From positions 21,800-85,799 of the forward strand of contig CAJTYM010000013.1 in assembly GCA_910583835.1 (NCBI GenBank): 64,000 nt of DNA, given 5' to 3'. Below are positions 51,651 through 61,613 of the stretch, piece by piece. The position numbers and the translations under genes are program-made. Numbering within the stretch: position 1 is the stretch's first letter; each line of letters opens with the position of its first letter. This DNA is from an uncultured Lachnospiraceae bacterium. Its GTDB lineage: Bacteria; Bacillota; Clostridia; Lachnospirales; Lachnospiraceae. Below the pieces are notes generated by a model. That model had not been told where the DNA came from and made no database searches. It saw nothing but the letters and a program-made list of their open reading frames with translations.

Positions 51651-54278
51651 CTACTTCTGGGCAATCGCCGCCTGTGCAGCCGCCAAGCGCGCAATTGGTA
51701 CACGGAACGGAGAACAGGAAACGTAATCCAGGCCAATCTTATGGCAGAACTCTACAGAAGAAGGATCTCCGCCATGCTCGCCGCAGATACCGACATGAAG
51801 ACTTGGATTTACCGGCTTGCCTAATTTGATAGCTGTCTCCATCAGCTTGCCAACGCCTGTCTGGTCAAGCTTTGCAAATGGGTCGTTCTCGAAAATCTTA
51901 GCATTATAGTATGCATTTAAGAACTTGCCCGCATCATCACGGGAGAAGCCAAATGTCATCTGGGTCAAATCATTGGTGCCGAAGCAGAAGAAGTCAGCTT
52001 CCTTGGCAATCTCATCTGCTGTGAGGGCAGCCCTTGGAATCTCAATCATCGTACCTACTTCATATTCTAAGTCTGCACCTGCTGCGGCAATCTCTGCATC
52101 TGCAGTCTCTACTACTACTTTCTTGACGAACTTCAACTCTTTGATATCACCAACCAGCGGAATCATGATTTCCGGCTTGAGCGCCCAGTCCGCATGCGCT
52201 TTCTTGACATTGATAGCAGCACGGATAACTGCGCTTGTCTGCATTTTGGCAATCTCAGGATAAGTAACTGCCAGACGGCATCCGCGATGGCCCATCATCG
52301 GGTTGAACTCATGCAGGGAATCAATCAAGGCTTTGATATCTTCTACAGATTTGCCCTGTGCATCTGCCAATTTCTTGATATCAGCTTCCTCAGTCGGAAC
52401 AAACTCATGCAATGGCGGATCCAGGAAACGGATGGTAACTGGATTGCCTTCCAAAGCTTCATATAATTTCTCGAAATCACTCTGCTGGTAAGGAAGGATT
52501 TTAGCTAATGCTTCTTCCCTCTCTTCAACCGTGTCTGCACAAATCATCTCACGGAATGCGGCAATCCTGTCTTCTTCAAAGAACATATGCTCTGTTCTGC
52601 AAAGACCGATGCCCTCTGCGCCCAACTCGCGTGCTTTCTTCGCATCTGCAGGTGTATCTGCATTAGTACGCACTTTCAAGGTTCTGAATTTATCAGCCCA
52701 GCTCATGATTCTTCCGAATTCACCGGCAATGGTTGCATCAACCGTGGGAATTAACCCATCGTAAATATTGCCTGTCGTACCGTCAATGGAAATCGGGTCT
52801 CCTTCATGGTACTCTTTGCCAGCCAAGGTAAATTTCTTATTCTCTTCATCCATGGCAATGTCTCCGCAGCCGGACACGCAGCATTCTCCCATGCCACGAG
52901 CAACAACAGCTGCATGGCTTGTCATGCCGCCGCGAACCGTCAGGATACCCTGAGCCGCTTTCATGCCAGTAATATCCTCCGGTGAAGTCTCAAGACGTAC
53001 CAGTACGACTTTCTCTCCTCTTTCTGCCCATGCTACCGCATCATCTGCCGTAAATACAATCTTACCGCAAGCTGCTCCCGGAGAAGCGCCCAGCCCTTTT
53101 CCAACTGGGGTTGCGGCTTTCAATGCAGCCGCATCGAACTGCGGATGCAATAAGGTGTCTAAATTACGAGGCTCTATCATAGCAACTGCCTCTTCCTCAC
53201 TTCTCATGCCCTCGTCTACCAAATCACAGGCAATCTTGAGCGCTGCCTGTGCTGTCCTCTTACCGTTACGTGTCTGCAGCATATAAAGCTTCTCATGCTC
53301 AACGGTAAACTCCATATCCTGCATGTCTCTATAATGGTTCTCAAGGGTCTCACAAACCTCTTTGAACTGCTTAAATGCTTCTGGGAATTTCTCTTCCATC
53401 TGTGCAATCGGCATCGGGGTACGCACACCGGCAACCACGTCCTCGCCCTGTGCATTGGTCAGGAACTCTCCCATCAGCTTGCGCTCGCCAGTAGCCGGAT
53501 CGCGTGTAAAGGCAACGCCGGTTCCGCAGTCATCACCCATATTACCGAACGCCATACTCTGTACGTTTACCGCAGTTCCCCAGGAATATGGGATATCATT
53601 ATCGCGGCGGTATACATTGGCACGTGGGTTGTCCCAGGAACGGAATACTGCTTTCACTGCTCCCATCAGCTGCTCCTTGGGGTCATCCGGGAAATCTTCG
53701 CCAATCTTCTCTTTATATTCAGCTTTGAACTGAGAGGCCAGCTCTTTCAGGTCGTCTGCTGTAAGCTCTACGTCCTGTGTCACGCCCCTGTCAGCTTTCA
53801 TCTTGTCAATCAGCTCTTCAAAATATTTCTTGCCTACTTCCATAACTACATCGGAATACATCTGGATAAATCTTCTGTAGCAATCCCATGCCCAACGCGG
53901 ATTACCAGATTTCTCTGCAATTACATTTACTACGGTCTCATTCAGACCTAAATTCAAGATGGTGTCCATCATGCCAGGCATGGAAGCTCTTGCACCGGAA
54001 CGGACAGATACCAAAAGCGGATTCTCATGGTCTCCGAACTTCTTACCTGTAATTTCTTCCATCTTCCCAATATACTCATTAATCTGACCCTGGATTTCTT
54101 CGTTAATCTGACGTCCATCCTCATAATACTGAGTACAAGCCTCTGTCGTGATTGTAAAACCTTGTGGTACCGGAAGACCTAAACTGGTCATTTCAGCAAG
54201 ATTCGCGCCTTTTCCTCCAAGAAGTTCACGCATGCTTGCATTTCCTTCTTTGAAGAGATAAACCCATTTGTTTGCCAT
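51651..54278 (-). CDS. ppdK: Pyruvate, phosphate dikinase
   Basis: 875 residues from MANKWVYLFKEGN at 54278, with GGAGGAATTCAA upstream; the frame extends 19 codons further without support. The N-terminal ATP-grasp domain (LLGGKGANLAEM), the swivelling phosphohistidine domain (TVRGGMTSHAAVVARGMG) and the C-terminal PEP/pyruvate barrel (FGTNDLTQMTFGFSRDD, GICGEHGGDP) are all intact. It interconverts pyruvate, ATP and Pi with PEP, AMP and PPi. With pckA it sets the PEP-pyruvate-oxaloacetate node. Confidence 0.98.
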   Translation of the reverse strand: MANKWVYLFKEGNASMRELLGGKGANLAEMTSLGLPVPQGFTITTEACTQYYEDGRQINEEIQGQINEYIGKMEEITGKKFGDHENPLLVSVRSGARASMPGMMDTILNLGLNETVVNVIAEKSGNPRWAWDCYRRFIQMYSDVVMEVGKKYFEELIDKMKADRGVTQDVELTADDLKELASQFKAEYKEKIGEDFPDDPKEQLMGAVKAVFRSWDNPRANVYRRDNDIPYSWGTAVNVQSMAFGNMGDDCGTGVAFTRDPATGERKLMGEFLTNAQGEDVVAGVRTPMPIAQMEEKFPEAFKQFKEVCETLENHYRDMQDMEFTVEHEKLYMLQTRNGKRTAQAALKIACDLVDEGMRSEEEAVAMIEPRNLDTLLHPQFDAAALKAATPVGKGLGASPGAACGKIVFTADDAVAWAERGEKVVLVRLETSPEDITGMKAAQGILTVRGGMTSHAAVVARGMGECCVSGCGDIAMDEENKKFTLAGKEYHEGDPISIDGTTGNIYDGLIPTVDATIAGEFGRIMSWADKFRTLKVRTNADTPADAKKARELGAEGIGLCRTEHMFFEEDRIAAFREMICADTVEEREEALAKILPYQQSDFEKLYEALEGNPVTIRFLDPPLHEFVPTEEADIKKLADAQGKSVEDIKALIDSLHEFNPMMGHRGCRLAVTYPEIAKMQTSAVIRAAINVKKAHADWALKPEIMIPLVGDIKELKFVKKVVVETADAEIAAAGADLEYEVGTMIEIPRAALTADEIAKEADFFCFGTNDLTQMTFGFSRDDAGKFLNAYYNAKIFENDPFAKLDQTGVGKLMETAIKLGKPVNPSLHVGICGEHGGDPSSVEFCHKIGLDYVSCSPFRVPIARLAAAQAAIAQK

Positions 54279-54341
54279 TTGAATTCCTCCTATACAGATT
54301 TTCATAATTAATGTTCCCTGTCTGCCTAAGCACACACATTC

Positions 54342-54369
54342 ATTGTATCATACTTTTGCCGCTTGGCAA
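54342..54369 (-). promoter_or_regulatory. Probable ppdK promoter
   Basis: Minus-strand TTGCCA (54364-54369), 16 bases, TACAAT (54342-54347), about 64 bases upstream of the start codon. Confidence 0.6.
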
Positions 54370-54419
54370 TATGTTTTTCCAGATTTTTCTATAAAGTTGT
54401 AACAGTTCAGCCAGCCGAA

Positions 54420-54462
54420 AGAAATCTCATCAAATCATGCGCGCATGGATTTGATGAGATTT
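54420..54462 (-). terminator. Terminator of glyQS
   Basis: A perfect 16-bp stem (GAAATCTCATCAAATC and its complement) with an 11-base loop; on the minus strand TTTCGG follows the last stem bases. It lies just past the glyQS stop. Confidence 0.8.
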
Positions 54463-54477
54463 CAAATCAGCATTTCC

Positions 54478-55875
54478 CTAAAAATCAAACTTATCCGCAA
54501 AGTACGCAGCCAAATCCTCAATCTTAATGCGCTCCTGCTGCATACTGTCACGGTCGCGCACGGTCACCGCACCATCGTCCTCAGACTCGAAATCGTATGT
54601 AACACAGAACGGCGTACCGATTTCATCCTGCCTGCGGTAACGCTTGCCGATATTGCCCCTGTCGTCAAACTCACAGTTATATTTCTTGGAAAGCTGCGCA
54701 TAAACTTTCTCTGCGCCCTCGTTCAGCTTCTTGGACAGCGGCAGAATGCCAATTTTCACCGGAGCCAATGCCGGATGGAAATGCAGCACGGTACGCATAT
54801 CCGGTTTCTCCTCCGTGCCGATGTTCTCCTCATCATATGCTGCGCATAAGAATGCCAGCACTACGCGGTCAGCGCCCAACGATGGCTCAATGACATAGGG
54901 GATATATTTTTCCTTCTTCTCATCGTCAAAGTAACTCATATCCTGCCCGGAAGTGTTCTGATGCTGAGTCAGGTCATAATCGGTGCGGTCTGCAATGCCC
55001 CACAGTTCCCCCCAGCCAAAGGGGAACAAAAATTCAAAGTCAGTCGTGGCCTTGCTGTAGAATGCCAGTTCCGCTGGGTCATGGTCACGCAGACGCAGTT
55101 CTTCCTCCTTCATGCCAAGGCTCAGCAGCCAGTCGCGGCAGAAGCCCCTCCAATACTGGAACCACTCTAAATCTGTGCCAGGCGCGCAGAAAAACTCCAG
55201 TTCCATCTGTTCAAACTCCCTCGTGCGGAACGTAAAGTTGCCAGGCGTAATCTCATTGCGGAAAGACTTTCCTATCTGGCAGATGCCAAACGGAACTTTC
55301 TTGCGGGAAGTCCTCTGTACATTCTTAAAATTGACAAAGATGCCCTGTGCTGTCTCAGGACGCAGATATACCGTGTTCTTCGCATCCTCTGTCACGCCCT
55401 GGAAAGTCTTGAACATCAGGTTGAACTGACGGATATCCGTAAAATTATGTTTGCCGCAGGTCGGGCAGGGTACTTGGTGTCCCTCAATGAACTTCACCAT
55501 CTCCTCCTGGCTCCAGCCATCCACAGTGGATTCCAGCGCAATGCCTTTCTCCTCAGCAAAATCCTCGATAATCTTGTCTGCACGGAAACGCTCATGGCAT
55601 TCCTTGCAGTCCATCAAGGGGTCAGAAAAACCGCCCAGATGGCCGGACGCCACCCATGTCTGGGGATTCATGAGGATCGCACAGTCCACGCCCACATTGT
55701 AGGGATTTTCCATCACAAATTTCTGCCACCAGGCTTTCTTCACATTATTTTTCAGCTCCACGCCCAGGTTTCCATAATCCCAGGTATTGGCAAGGCCGCC
55801 GTAAATCTCGGAACCGGGATACACAAATCCCCTTGCCTTTGCCAGTGCTACAATTTTCTCCATTGTCTTTTCCAT
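54478..55875 (-). CDS. glyQS: Glycyl-tRNA synthetase (single-chain, dimeric type)
   Basis: 465 residues, the length of the alpha2-type enzyme rather than the alpha2-beta2 bacterial one. Class II motifs: [49 protein letters not shown], and [14 protein letters not shown] as motif 3. A CxxC...C metal site ([18 protein letters not shown]) is present. It charges tRNA-Gly. AGAGAGGTAGCG precedes the ATG; no T-box is seen in the 49-base gap, so it may be read from the upstream lipoprotein/recO transcript. Confidence 0.98.
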   Translation of the reverse strand: MEKTMEKIVALAKARGFVYPGSEIYGGLANTWDYGNLGVELKNNVKKAWWQKFVMENPYNVGVDCAILMNPQTWVASGHLGGFSDPLMDCKECHERFRADKIIEDFAEEKGIALESTVDGWSQEEMVKFIEGHQVPCPTCGKHNFTDIRQFNLMFKTFQGVTEDAKNTVYLRPETAQGIFVNFKNVQRTSRKKVPFGICQIGKSFRNEITPGNFTFRTREFEQMELEFFCAPGTDLEWFQYWRGFCRDWLLSLGMKEEELRLRDHDPAELAFYSKATTDFEFLFPFGWGELWGIADRTDYDLTQHQNTSGQDMSYFDDEKKEKYIPYVIEPSLGADRVVLAFLCAAYDEENIGTEEKPDMRTVLHFHPALAPVKIGILPLSKKLNEGAEKVYAQLSKKYNCEFDDRGNIGKRYRRQDEIGTPFCVTYDFESEDDGAVTVRDRDSMQQERIKIEDLAAYFADKFDF

Positions 55876-55924
55876 AACGCTACCTCTCTCTTTCTGCGGT
55901 CTACACTCCAGCGAATTTTACCAT

Positions 55925-56545
55925 TTATTTATACACAATATATACCAAAGACATCTCCGCGCCGTCTTTCTCCTCTTCCGGAACTTCAATGGCAACGGTA
56001 TCCTTGGCCTTGACAGTGGTATAGTCGGAGGACATGTACTGCACTGTACCGTCCACTTTCACATCTATCTTTTCGCTTAAAATAACTACTTTACAGTCAC
56101 TGTCCATGACTGTGGTATTTTCCACGCTTCCGGCAGCTTTGCCGTCCTTAATCTCGGTAAACTCTGTATTGAAATTGAAGCCTGCCGCCAAAGCCTGCGG
56201 CACCGTCCCCGAAAACAGCGTCACCTCATTGAAATCCTGATAAGTGTCGCAGTCCTTATATTTCATATAGAGCGTTGCCACCTTATCTTCCACTGTGAAA
56301 TTATCAATTTCCACACTGTTCTTGCCATTCTCTTCCTGATACGCCTGAACTCTTTCCTCTATGTATTTCCTGAGTTCATCTTCATCATAATACTCCTTGT
56401 CAAAGTCTGAAATAGCCGCACAAATCACTTTTCCTTTTTTCTGCACGTACACCGTATCGCTGTCTGCCACCAAAGAGCCTCCACATGCGCTGCATAATCC
56501 CGCTATCAACAGACAGGCTAAACTGATAGAAATTATTTTTTTCAT
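55925..56545 (-). CDS. Putative lipoprotein
   Basis: 206 residues. The signal peptide ends in a lipobox (AGLCSAC, Cys 21), so the mature protein is probably lipid-anchored outside the membrane. The remainder (SDTVYVQKKGKVICAAISDF, then VTLFSGTVPQALAAGFNFN) is alpha/beta, with no named domain that I recognise. It lies between recO and glyQS on the same strand. Confidence 0.85.
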   Translation of the reverse strand: MKKIISISLACLLIAGLCSACGGSLVADSDTVYVQKKGKVICAAISDFDKEYYDEDELRKYIEERVQAYQEENGKNSVEIDNFTVEDKVATLYMKYKDCDTYQDFNEVTLFSGTVPQALAAGFNFNTEFTEIKDGKAAGSVENTTVMDSDCKVVILSEKIDVKVDGTVQYMSSDYTTVKAKDTVAIEVPEEEKDGAEMSLVYIVYK

Positions 56546-56584
56546 ATGCTAACCTCCTCAAAGTCTTAATGCGAACCTCACATA

Positions 56585-57388
56585 TTATACTCTTTTCCGG
56601 CATTTATTGCAACCGTTGATTTCCAATTTCAGGCTTTGCGCAAATCCTTCATTCTCCTCAAGCACCTGCAGTGCATGGAACTCCTTATCTATGTAATACG
56701 CCATATATTCATCCATAATCTGCGCCAAGCCATGAAGGACCTCAGGGGAAACCTTAAACGTGTAGAGTTTTTCAATTTTGGACGTGATAATATATTGAAG
56801 GGTATAGAGGGTGGAACTGTCCAGTTTCCTTGCCTGCTGCATCTGCCTGCCGCAGGCTTCGCAGAGCGTGCCTCCGCTCCTCACATGGAAATAGCGCAGT
56901 TCTTTCTCTCTGCCGCATTTCAGGCAGGTGAAAACATTGGGGGATTCGCCATTGACCACCATTGCTTTCAATTCAAAAATACGCCGCACCAGGCAATTAT
57001 CCAGATTTTTGTTCTCCAAAGCCCGCAGGGACTGGTAGAGAAGTTTTAGCATATGTATCTCATCAATATTTTCCCTGGCATAATAGTCCGCTATCTCCAT
57101 AAAATAAAAGCCATAATAGGCTCCTTCAAAATCTGCAGCCAGCTCGCGGAAATAATTGGAAATATCCGCTTTCACCACTGTATAAGAACTGCGTCCCTCA
57201 TAGGCTTCAAACTGCCCGAAAGAAAAAGGATTGCTGGCTGCAATTAACTGGCTGTTCGGGCGGCGAGCCCCGCGGGCAAATGCAGAGACTTTTCCTCTCT
57301 CTTTCGTCAGAAGCACTATTCTCTTGTCATATTCCCCCACCGGGACCGCTGACAGCACCATGCCCGTCAGTGTTATGGTCTGCGCCAT
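56585..57388 (-). CDS. recO: DNA repair protein RecO
   Basis: 267 residues. The N-terminal OB-fold (TGMVLSAVPVGEYDKRIVLL, LTKERGKVSAFARGARR) is followed by the helical domain and a four-Cys zinc site (CLKCGREKEL, CEACGRQ). RecO loads RecA at SSB-coated gaps with RecF and RecR. A second Cys pair at the end (NGCNKCRKRV) is an extra feature. It follows era, as in many Firmicutes. Confidence 0.95.
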   Translation of the reverse strand: MAQTITLTGMVLSAVPVGEYDKRIVLLTKERGKVSAFARGARRPNSQLIAASNPFSFGQFEAYEGRSSYTVVKADISNYFRELAADFEGAYYGFYFMEIADYYARENIDEIHMLKLLYQSLRALENKNLDNCLVRRIFELKAMVVNGESPNVFTCLKCGREKELRYFHVRSGGTLCEACGRQMQQARKLDSSTLYTLQYIITSKIEKLYTFKVSPEVLHGLAQIMDEYMAYYIDKEFHALQVLEENEGFAQSLKLEINGCNKCRKRV

Positions 57389-57542
57389 ACCTGTTCACAC
57401 TCCTGCCTGTGGAATTCCTGCCAGCCAGCATGGCGCCAGTGGCATCTCCATAGATTCCTTCCGCCTCCTGATGGCTCTTATAGTTTAAGTAATCCTCAAT
57501 ACTTCCCGTACTTGCAAATCTCTTCCATTCCTGTTCAATCAT
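57327..57542 (-). CDS. Small conserved-context protein between era and recO
   Basis: 71 residues from MIEQEWKRFASTGSIEDYLN. It overlaps the recO start by 62 bases in another frame; its C-terminal 20 residues (GADHNTDGHGAVSGPGGGI) are Gly-rich and look like a passive read into recO. Firmicutes often carry a short protein at this place (YqzL-like position). Function is unknown. Confidence 0.6.
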   Translation of the reverse strand: MIEQEWKRFASTGSIEDYLNYKSHQEAEGIYGDATGAMLAGRNSTGRSVNRYGADHNTDGHGAVSGPGGGI

Positions 57543-57656
57543 GTGGAATCCCCCTGTTCTTCTGTTCATCCTTATTAGGGTATCCTGTCCACATGCTGTT
57601 ATACTATCAAAAATCTGGCAGATTCTTAAGAAAGCACTGATTAAATCAGAGTTTTC

Positions 57657-58565
57657 CTAATTCTCATCTTTCCGGTAACCAAAGTTTTTGAGCAGAAACT
57701 CACTGTCGCGCCAGTCTTTTTTCACCTTAACCCACAGTTTTAAGTTAACCTTGCTGTCCAAAAAACGCTCAATTTCAAACCGTGCGTTTGTGCCGATTTT
57801 CTTTAACATGCTGCCGCCCTTGCCAATGATGATTCCCTTATGGGATTCCCGCTCACAGACAATCGTGGCATCGATATCCATGATGCCGCCTTTTTTGCGC
57901 TTTTTCATGCGCTCAATGGTAACAGCTATCCCATGCGGTATCTCTTCCTCCAGGGCATGGAGCGACTTCTCCCGGATAATCTCAGCCACAATCTGCCGCT
58001 CGGGCTGGTCAGTGACCGTATCCTCGTCATAAAACATCGGACCGTAGGGCAGATATTTAAAAATCAAGTCCGGCAAAATCTCCGTATTCTCCCCGCGCAA
58101 TGCCGACAAGGGCACGATTTCCGCAAAATCATACTCCTTGCGGTATGTGTCGATATGTGAAAGAATCTCCTCTTTCTTCACGGTATCCGTCTTGTTGATA
58201 ATAAGGATTACCGGCGTCTTTACTTTCGACAGCTTTTCCAAAATATGGCGTTCGCCTGCACCGATAAAATTGCTGGGTTCCACCAGCCAGAGAATGACAT
58301 CCACCTCCTGCAGCGTGCGTTCCGCCACATTTACCATATATTCCCCCAGCTTATTCTTCGCTTTGTGGATTCCCGGCGTATCCAGAAACACAATCTGCCC
58401 GCGCTCCTCATCCGTATAAACAGTCTGGATACGGTTCCTGGTCGTCTGGGGCTTCTTAGAAGTAATGGCAATCTTCTGCCCAATCAGACGGTTCATCAAT
58501 GTAGATTTGCCTACATTGGGCCTGCCAATCAATGTCACGAAACCTGATTTCAAATTTGCTTCCAT
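57657..58565 (-). CDS. era: GTPase Era
   Basis: 302 residues. G1 GRPNVGKSTLMN, G2 region QTTRNRIQ, G3 FLDTPG, G4 NKTD, then a C-terminal KH domain with HKGIIIGKGGSMLKKIG. Era binds the 3' end of 16S rRNA and matures the 30S subunit. It leads the era-orf-recO group. Confidence 0.98.
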   Translation of the reverse strand: MEANLKSGFVTLIGRPNVGKSTLMNRLIGQKIAITSKKPQTTRNRIQTVYTDEERGQIVFLDTPGIHKAKNKLGEYMVNVAERTLQEVDVILWLVEPSNFIGAGERHILEKLSKVKTPVILIINKTDTVKKEEILSHIDTYRKEYDFAEIVPLSALRGENTEILPDLIFKYLPYGPMFYDEDTVTDQPERQIVAEIIREKSLHALEEEIPHGIAVTIERMKKRKKGGIMDIDATIVCERESHKGIIIGKGGSMLKKIGTNARFEIERFLDSKVNLKLWVKVKKDWRDSEFLLKNFGYRKDEN

Positions 58566-58607
58566 AAATTCTCCTTTAAATAAATTCTCCCTAAACAGAA
58601 ATTCCCC

Positions 58608-61523
58608 CTAATATAAGTTCTTTAATTCCTGAAACAGTTCTTTCTCCTCGGTAAGCTTCTGCTCATTCCCGATAACGCAGAACGCATCTTCTTTCAGCAC
58701 CGCCCGCACAATGACGGCAAGGCTTCTGATATCTTCCTGGGTAGCATTTAACGTCTCCGCACGCTCTTTTTTCAGCATTTCTTCGGTCACTCCGGTAAGG
58801 TATGCCGTGGCGCTGCGCCCAGTCTTAGCTGCTGGGGTCAGCGGCGCATCCACCGTACTGAACGTTCCGATGATATACTTTGTCATCTCTTTTTCCTCAG
58901 CGGTAAACTGCTCCAGATACTCGGGGATTCCCTCATACACCTCATTGGTCCGGGCAAGATGCGGGTCGCGGTAGGAGGTAAAATAACCATCCCCGGTTCT
59001 CGTAAAGCCGCTCATACAGCCGTAAGCGCCGCCTTTGACACGGACATTGAGCCACAGATAATCATAGCTGAGCAGTACTTTCAATATCCGCAGCGCCCCG
59101 GTATATTGGTAACCCTCCTTGCGGAAGTTCCCGGCGCGGGACACATACTGCACCTGCGAAGCATCGAGGAAACCTTCGTTTTTCTTCACAAGCTGCAGCG
59201 GTTCTGGCTCTCTGCCCTGACGTTTCTCATGCAGGATATTTTTCAATGCACCCACTTCCTGCTCAAGCTGCTCCATGCCCTGTTTCTGTGCACCGATGCT
59301 GAACATCAGTCTCTCCTTGCAGAAAATTTCCTCAGCAAGTTCTGCAAGCCTCTCGCTCAGCGCATCTTTCTTCTCCTCAAAATGTTCCTCCAAATCCTTG
59401 ACCAGCTGATAGAATTCAATACCCTGTGTCATATCCGTGTATTTTGCGCTGTCCGAAAAGTAGGACATGGCGCGCATGGAGGAGATAGAATGTCCTGCTG
59501 AACTTAAATTCATCTGCAGCCTGGATTTAAGTTCAGCGATAATCTCATAGAGACGCTCCTTCCCCCGGAAGTTGCTCATAGATAAAATCTCACGGATAAT
59601 CTCCATCGTCTTAGGAATCTCATGGTACAAAGCCTTGACCTTCACCTCGTATTTCAAGCAAATGCTTTGCTTTTCCACATGCGGGTAAATGCCGATATTG
59701 CTGAAAATCCCACCGGTATGCAGGTTAATTTCATTGGCAAGTTCTGAGAACGTATGAACTTGCGTATCCACATATCCGAGAACGGATTTGAGGATACCAA
59801 GGTAGGGAATCTGCTCCTTGGGAAGGTCTGTCACATCAAACATCAGGCTGAAATAGGCAATGCCATTGGTGTCGATGTCGTGGCACAAAAGCAGCGTATC
59901 ATCCACATACTTTTCCCGGATATAAAGCTTCTCTCCTTCCTTCTTAATATCCTGCCTGGTAAGCGCCGGCAGCTTATCCATATCTTCCTGTGAGGACGGC
60001 TCTTCCTGGTACTGGCGCAGGTGGTGGGTAAATGTAACGATTTCCTGACATTCCTCCTCACTCAACGACTCCCTGTACTCCTGAAGTTTCTTTGCCAGCG
60101 CTTCTTCCCTCTTCGCATTGAGCCCATACTCCGGCCTGGCAATGACAACCGCTGCATGGGTATTATCCAGCAGGTATTCCTGCACCAGTTTCTCAAAATA
60201 TCCGGTCTCCACCTGCTGTTTGAGGAATTCGATAATCTCAAGTTCCTCAAGATGCAAGAAAGGCTTGCTGTCATCATATAGCCAGCTGTCCAGGCATTTT
60301 ATGCCAAATAAGAGCCCCTTGGGGAACTGTCCATAATCTGCCTCCCGGTAACGGAACTCAAAGCTGTTGAGTCCTGCCCGCAGTGATTTCTTATTGATTC
60401 CTTTCGCGACCTGCTCTTTGAGCACGTTCTGTATAATCTCTATAAATTCTTCCTTACGTTCCATATTGCTGTTTTTTGCCACCACGGACAGCATGGGCTG
60501 CAGCGTGTAATTGTCGAAAGAAGCCATGATGTCCTTGCCAATCTTCGCATCCAGAAGCGCCTGCTTCAATGGCGCTCCCGGCGCGGAAAGCAGCGCATAG
60601 TCCAGGATATCAAACGCCACATACAATGTCTTATCGAGAATACATCCGGTACTCACATTATAAGAGAGGTAAGTATTGTCTTCCAAAGGCTCCCCGCTGG
60701 CAATATTGTAGGGAATCTCCACCTCGCGCCTCTTATCAAACGGCTTCTGTTCCTTCACTTGGGAATCCACCTCGATGGCATCAAATTTGCTGAGGTACTC
60801 CCTGTCCATCCAGTTCAGTTTCTCTTCCATATCCATATTGCCATACAGATAAATATAGGAATTGACGGGATGGTAGTATTTCTGGTGGAACGCAAGGAAT
60901 TGCTCATAACTGAGTTCCGGAATCACCTCCGGGTCGCCGCCGGACTCAAAGGAATAGGAGGTATCCGGGTAGAGCGTACTCATAACCGCCCGGCTTAAGA
61001 CCTCATCCGGCGATGAGAAAGCGCCTTTCATCTCATTGTAGACCACGCCATTGATGGTAAGCGGAGAATCCAAATCCTCCATCTCATAATGCCATCCCTC
61101 CTGCCCGAAAATTTCCCTGTGCTGATAAATATTGGGATAGAGCACGGCATCCAGATAAACTTCCATCAGATTCTGGAAATCCTTATCATTGCAGCTTGCC
61201 ACCGGATAAATTGTCTTATCCGGGTATGTCATGGCGTTTAAAAAGGTATTGAGGGAACTCTTTACTAATTCCACAAATGGATCCTTTACCGGAAATTTCC
61301 GGGATCCGCAGAGCACGGAATGTTCCAGGATATGCGCCGCCCCCGTGCTGTCCAAAGACGGGGTGCGGAATCCGATATAAAACACCTTATTCTCATCATC
61401 GTTGGAAATCAGGCTGATCCTGGCGCCGCTCTTTTTATGGCGGAGCAGATAGCCCATGGATTGAATGTCATCCAGTTTCTTTTCTTCCAGCACCTCATAT
61501 GCCGTACAATTACTTAAATTCAT
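58608..61523 (-). CDS. M16C family zinc metallopeptidase (PreP/falcilysin-like)
   Basis: 971 residues, the full size of presequence-protease-type enzymes. The inverted zinc motif HILEH lies in TGAAHILEHSVLCGSRKFPV (about residue 86), with downstream Glu in the VYNEMKGAFSSPDEVL region. Two homologous halves form a closed chamber that degrades small peptides. No signal peptide, so it is cytoplasmic. It ends 42 bases before era on the same strand. Confidence 0.95.
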   Translation of the reverse strand: MNLSNCTAYEVLEEKKLDDIQSMGYLLRHKKSGARISLISNDDENKVFYIGFRTPSLDSTGAAHILEHSVLCGSRKFPVKDPFVELVKSSLNTFLNAMTYPDKTIYPVASCNDKDFQNLMEVYLDAVLYPNIYQHREIFGQEGWHYEMEDLDSPLTINGVVYNEMKGAFSSPDEVLSRAVMSTLYPDTSYSFESGGDPEVIPELSYEQFLAFHQKYYHPVNSYIYLYGNMDMEEKLNWMDREYLSKFDAIEVDSQVKEQKPFDKRREVEIPYNIASGEPLEDNTYLSYNVSTGCILDKTLYVAFDILDYALLSAPGAPLKQALLDAKIGKDIMASFDNYTLQPMLSVVAKNSNMERKEEFIEIIQNVLKEQVAKGINKKSLRAGLNSFEFRYREADYGQFPKGLLFGIKCLDSWLYDDSKPFLHLEELEIIEFLKQQVETGYFEKLVQEYLLDNTHAAVVIARPEYGLNAKREEALAKKLQEYRESLSEEECQEIVTFTHHLRQYQEEPSSQEDMDKLPALTRQDIKKEGEKLYIREKYVDDTLLLCHDIDTNGIAYFSLMFDVTDLPKEQIPYLGILKSVLGYVDTQVHTFSELANEINLHTGGIFSNIGIYPHVEKQSICLKYEVKVKALYHEIPKTMEIIREILSMSNFRGKERLYEIIAELKSRLQMNLSSAGHSISSMRAMSYFSDSAKYTDMTQGIEFYQLVKDLEEHFEEKKDALSERLAELAEEIFCKERLMFSIGAQKQGMEQLEQEVGALKNILHEKRQGREPEPLQLVKKNEGFLDASQVQYVSRAGNFRKEGYQYTGALRILKVLLSYDYLWLNVRVKGGAYGCMSGFTRTGDGYFTSYRDPHLARTNEVYEGIPEYLEQFTAEEKEMTKYIIGTFSTVDAPLTPAAKTGRSATAYLTGVTEEMLKKERAETLNATQEDIRSLAVIVRAVLKEDAFCVIGNEQKLTEEKELFQELKNLY

Positions 61524-61613
61524 CGTCCAAAGTCCTTTCTGTCTTTATACACTTTATTTTTTCAGTTCTGTTTGCATATGCTTTATTCACTTTTTCTGTT
61601 CATAAATACTCTG

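Noticed and set aside
54279..54477. Riboswitch or T-box upstream of ppdK or glyQS
   Set aside because: No T-box core, no conserved aptamer and too short a gap before glyQS (49 bases); only a promoter and a terminator are supported.
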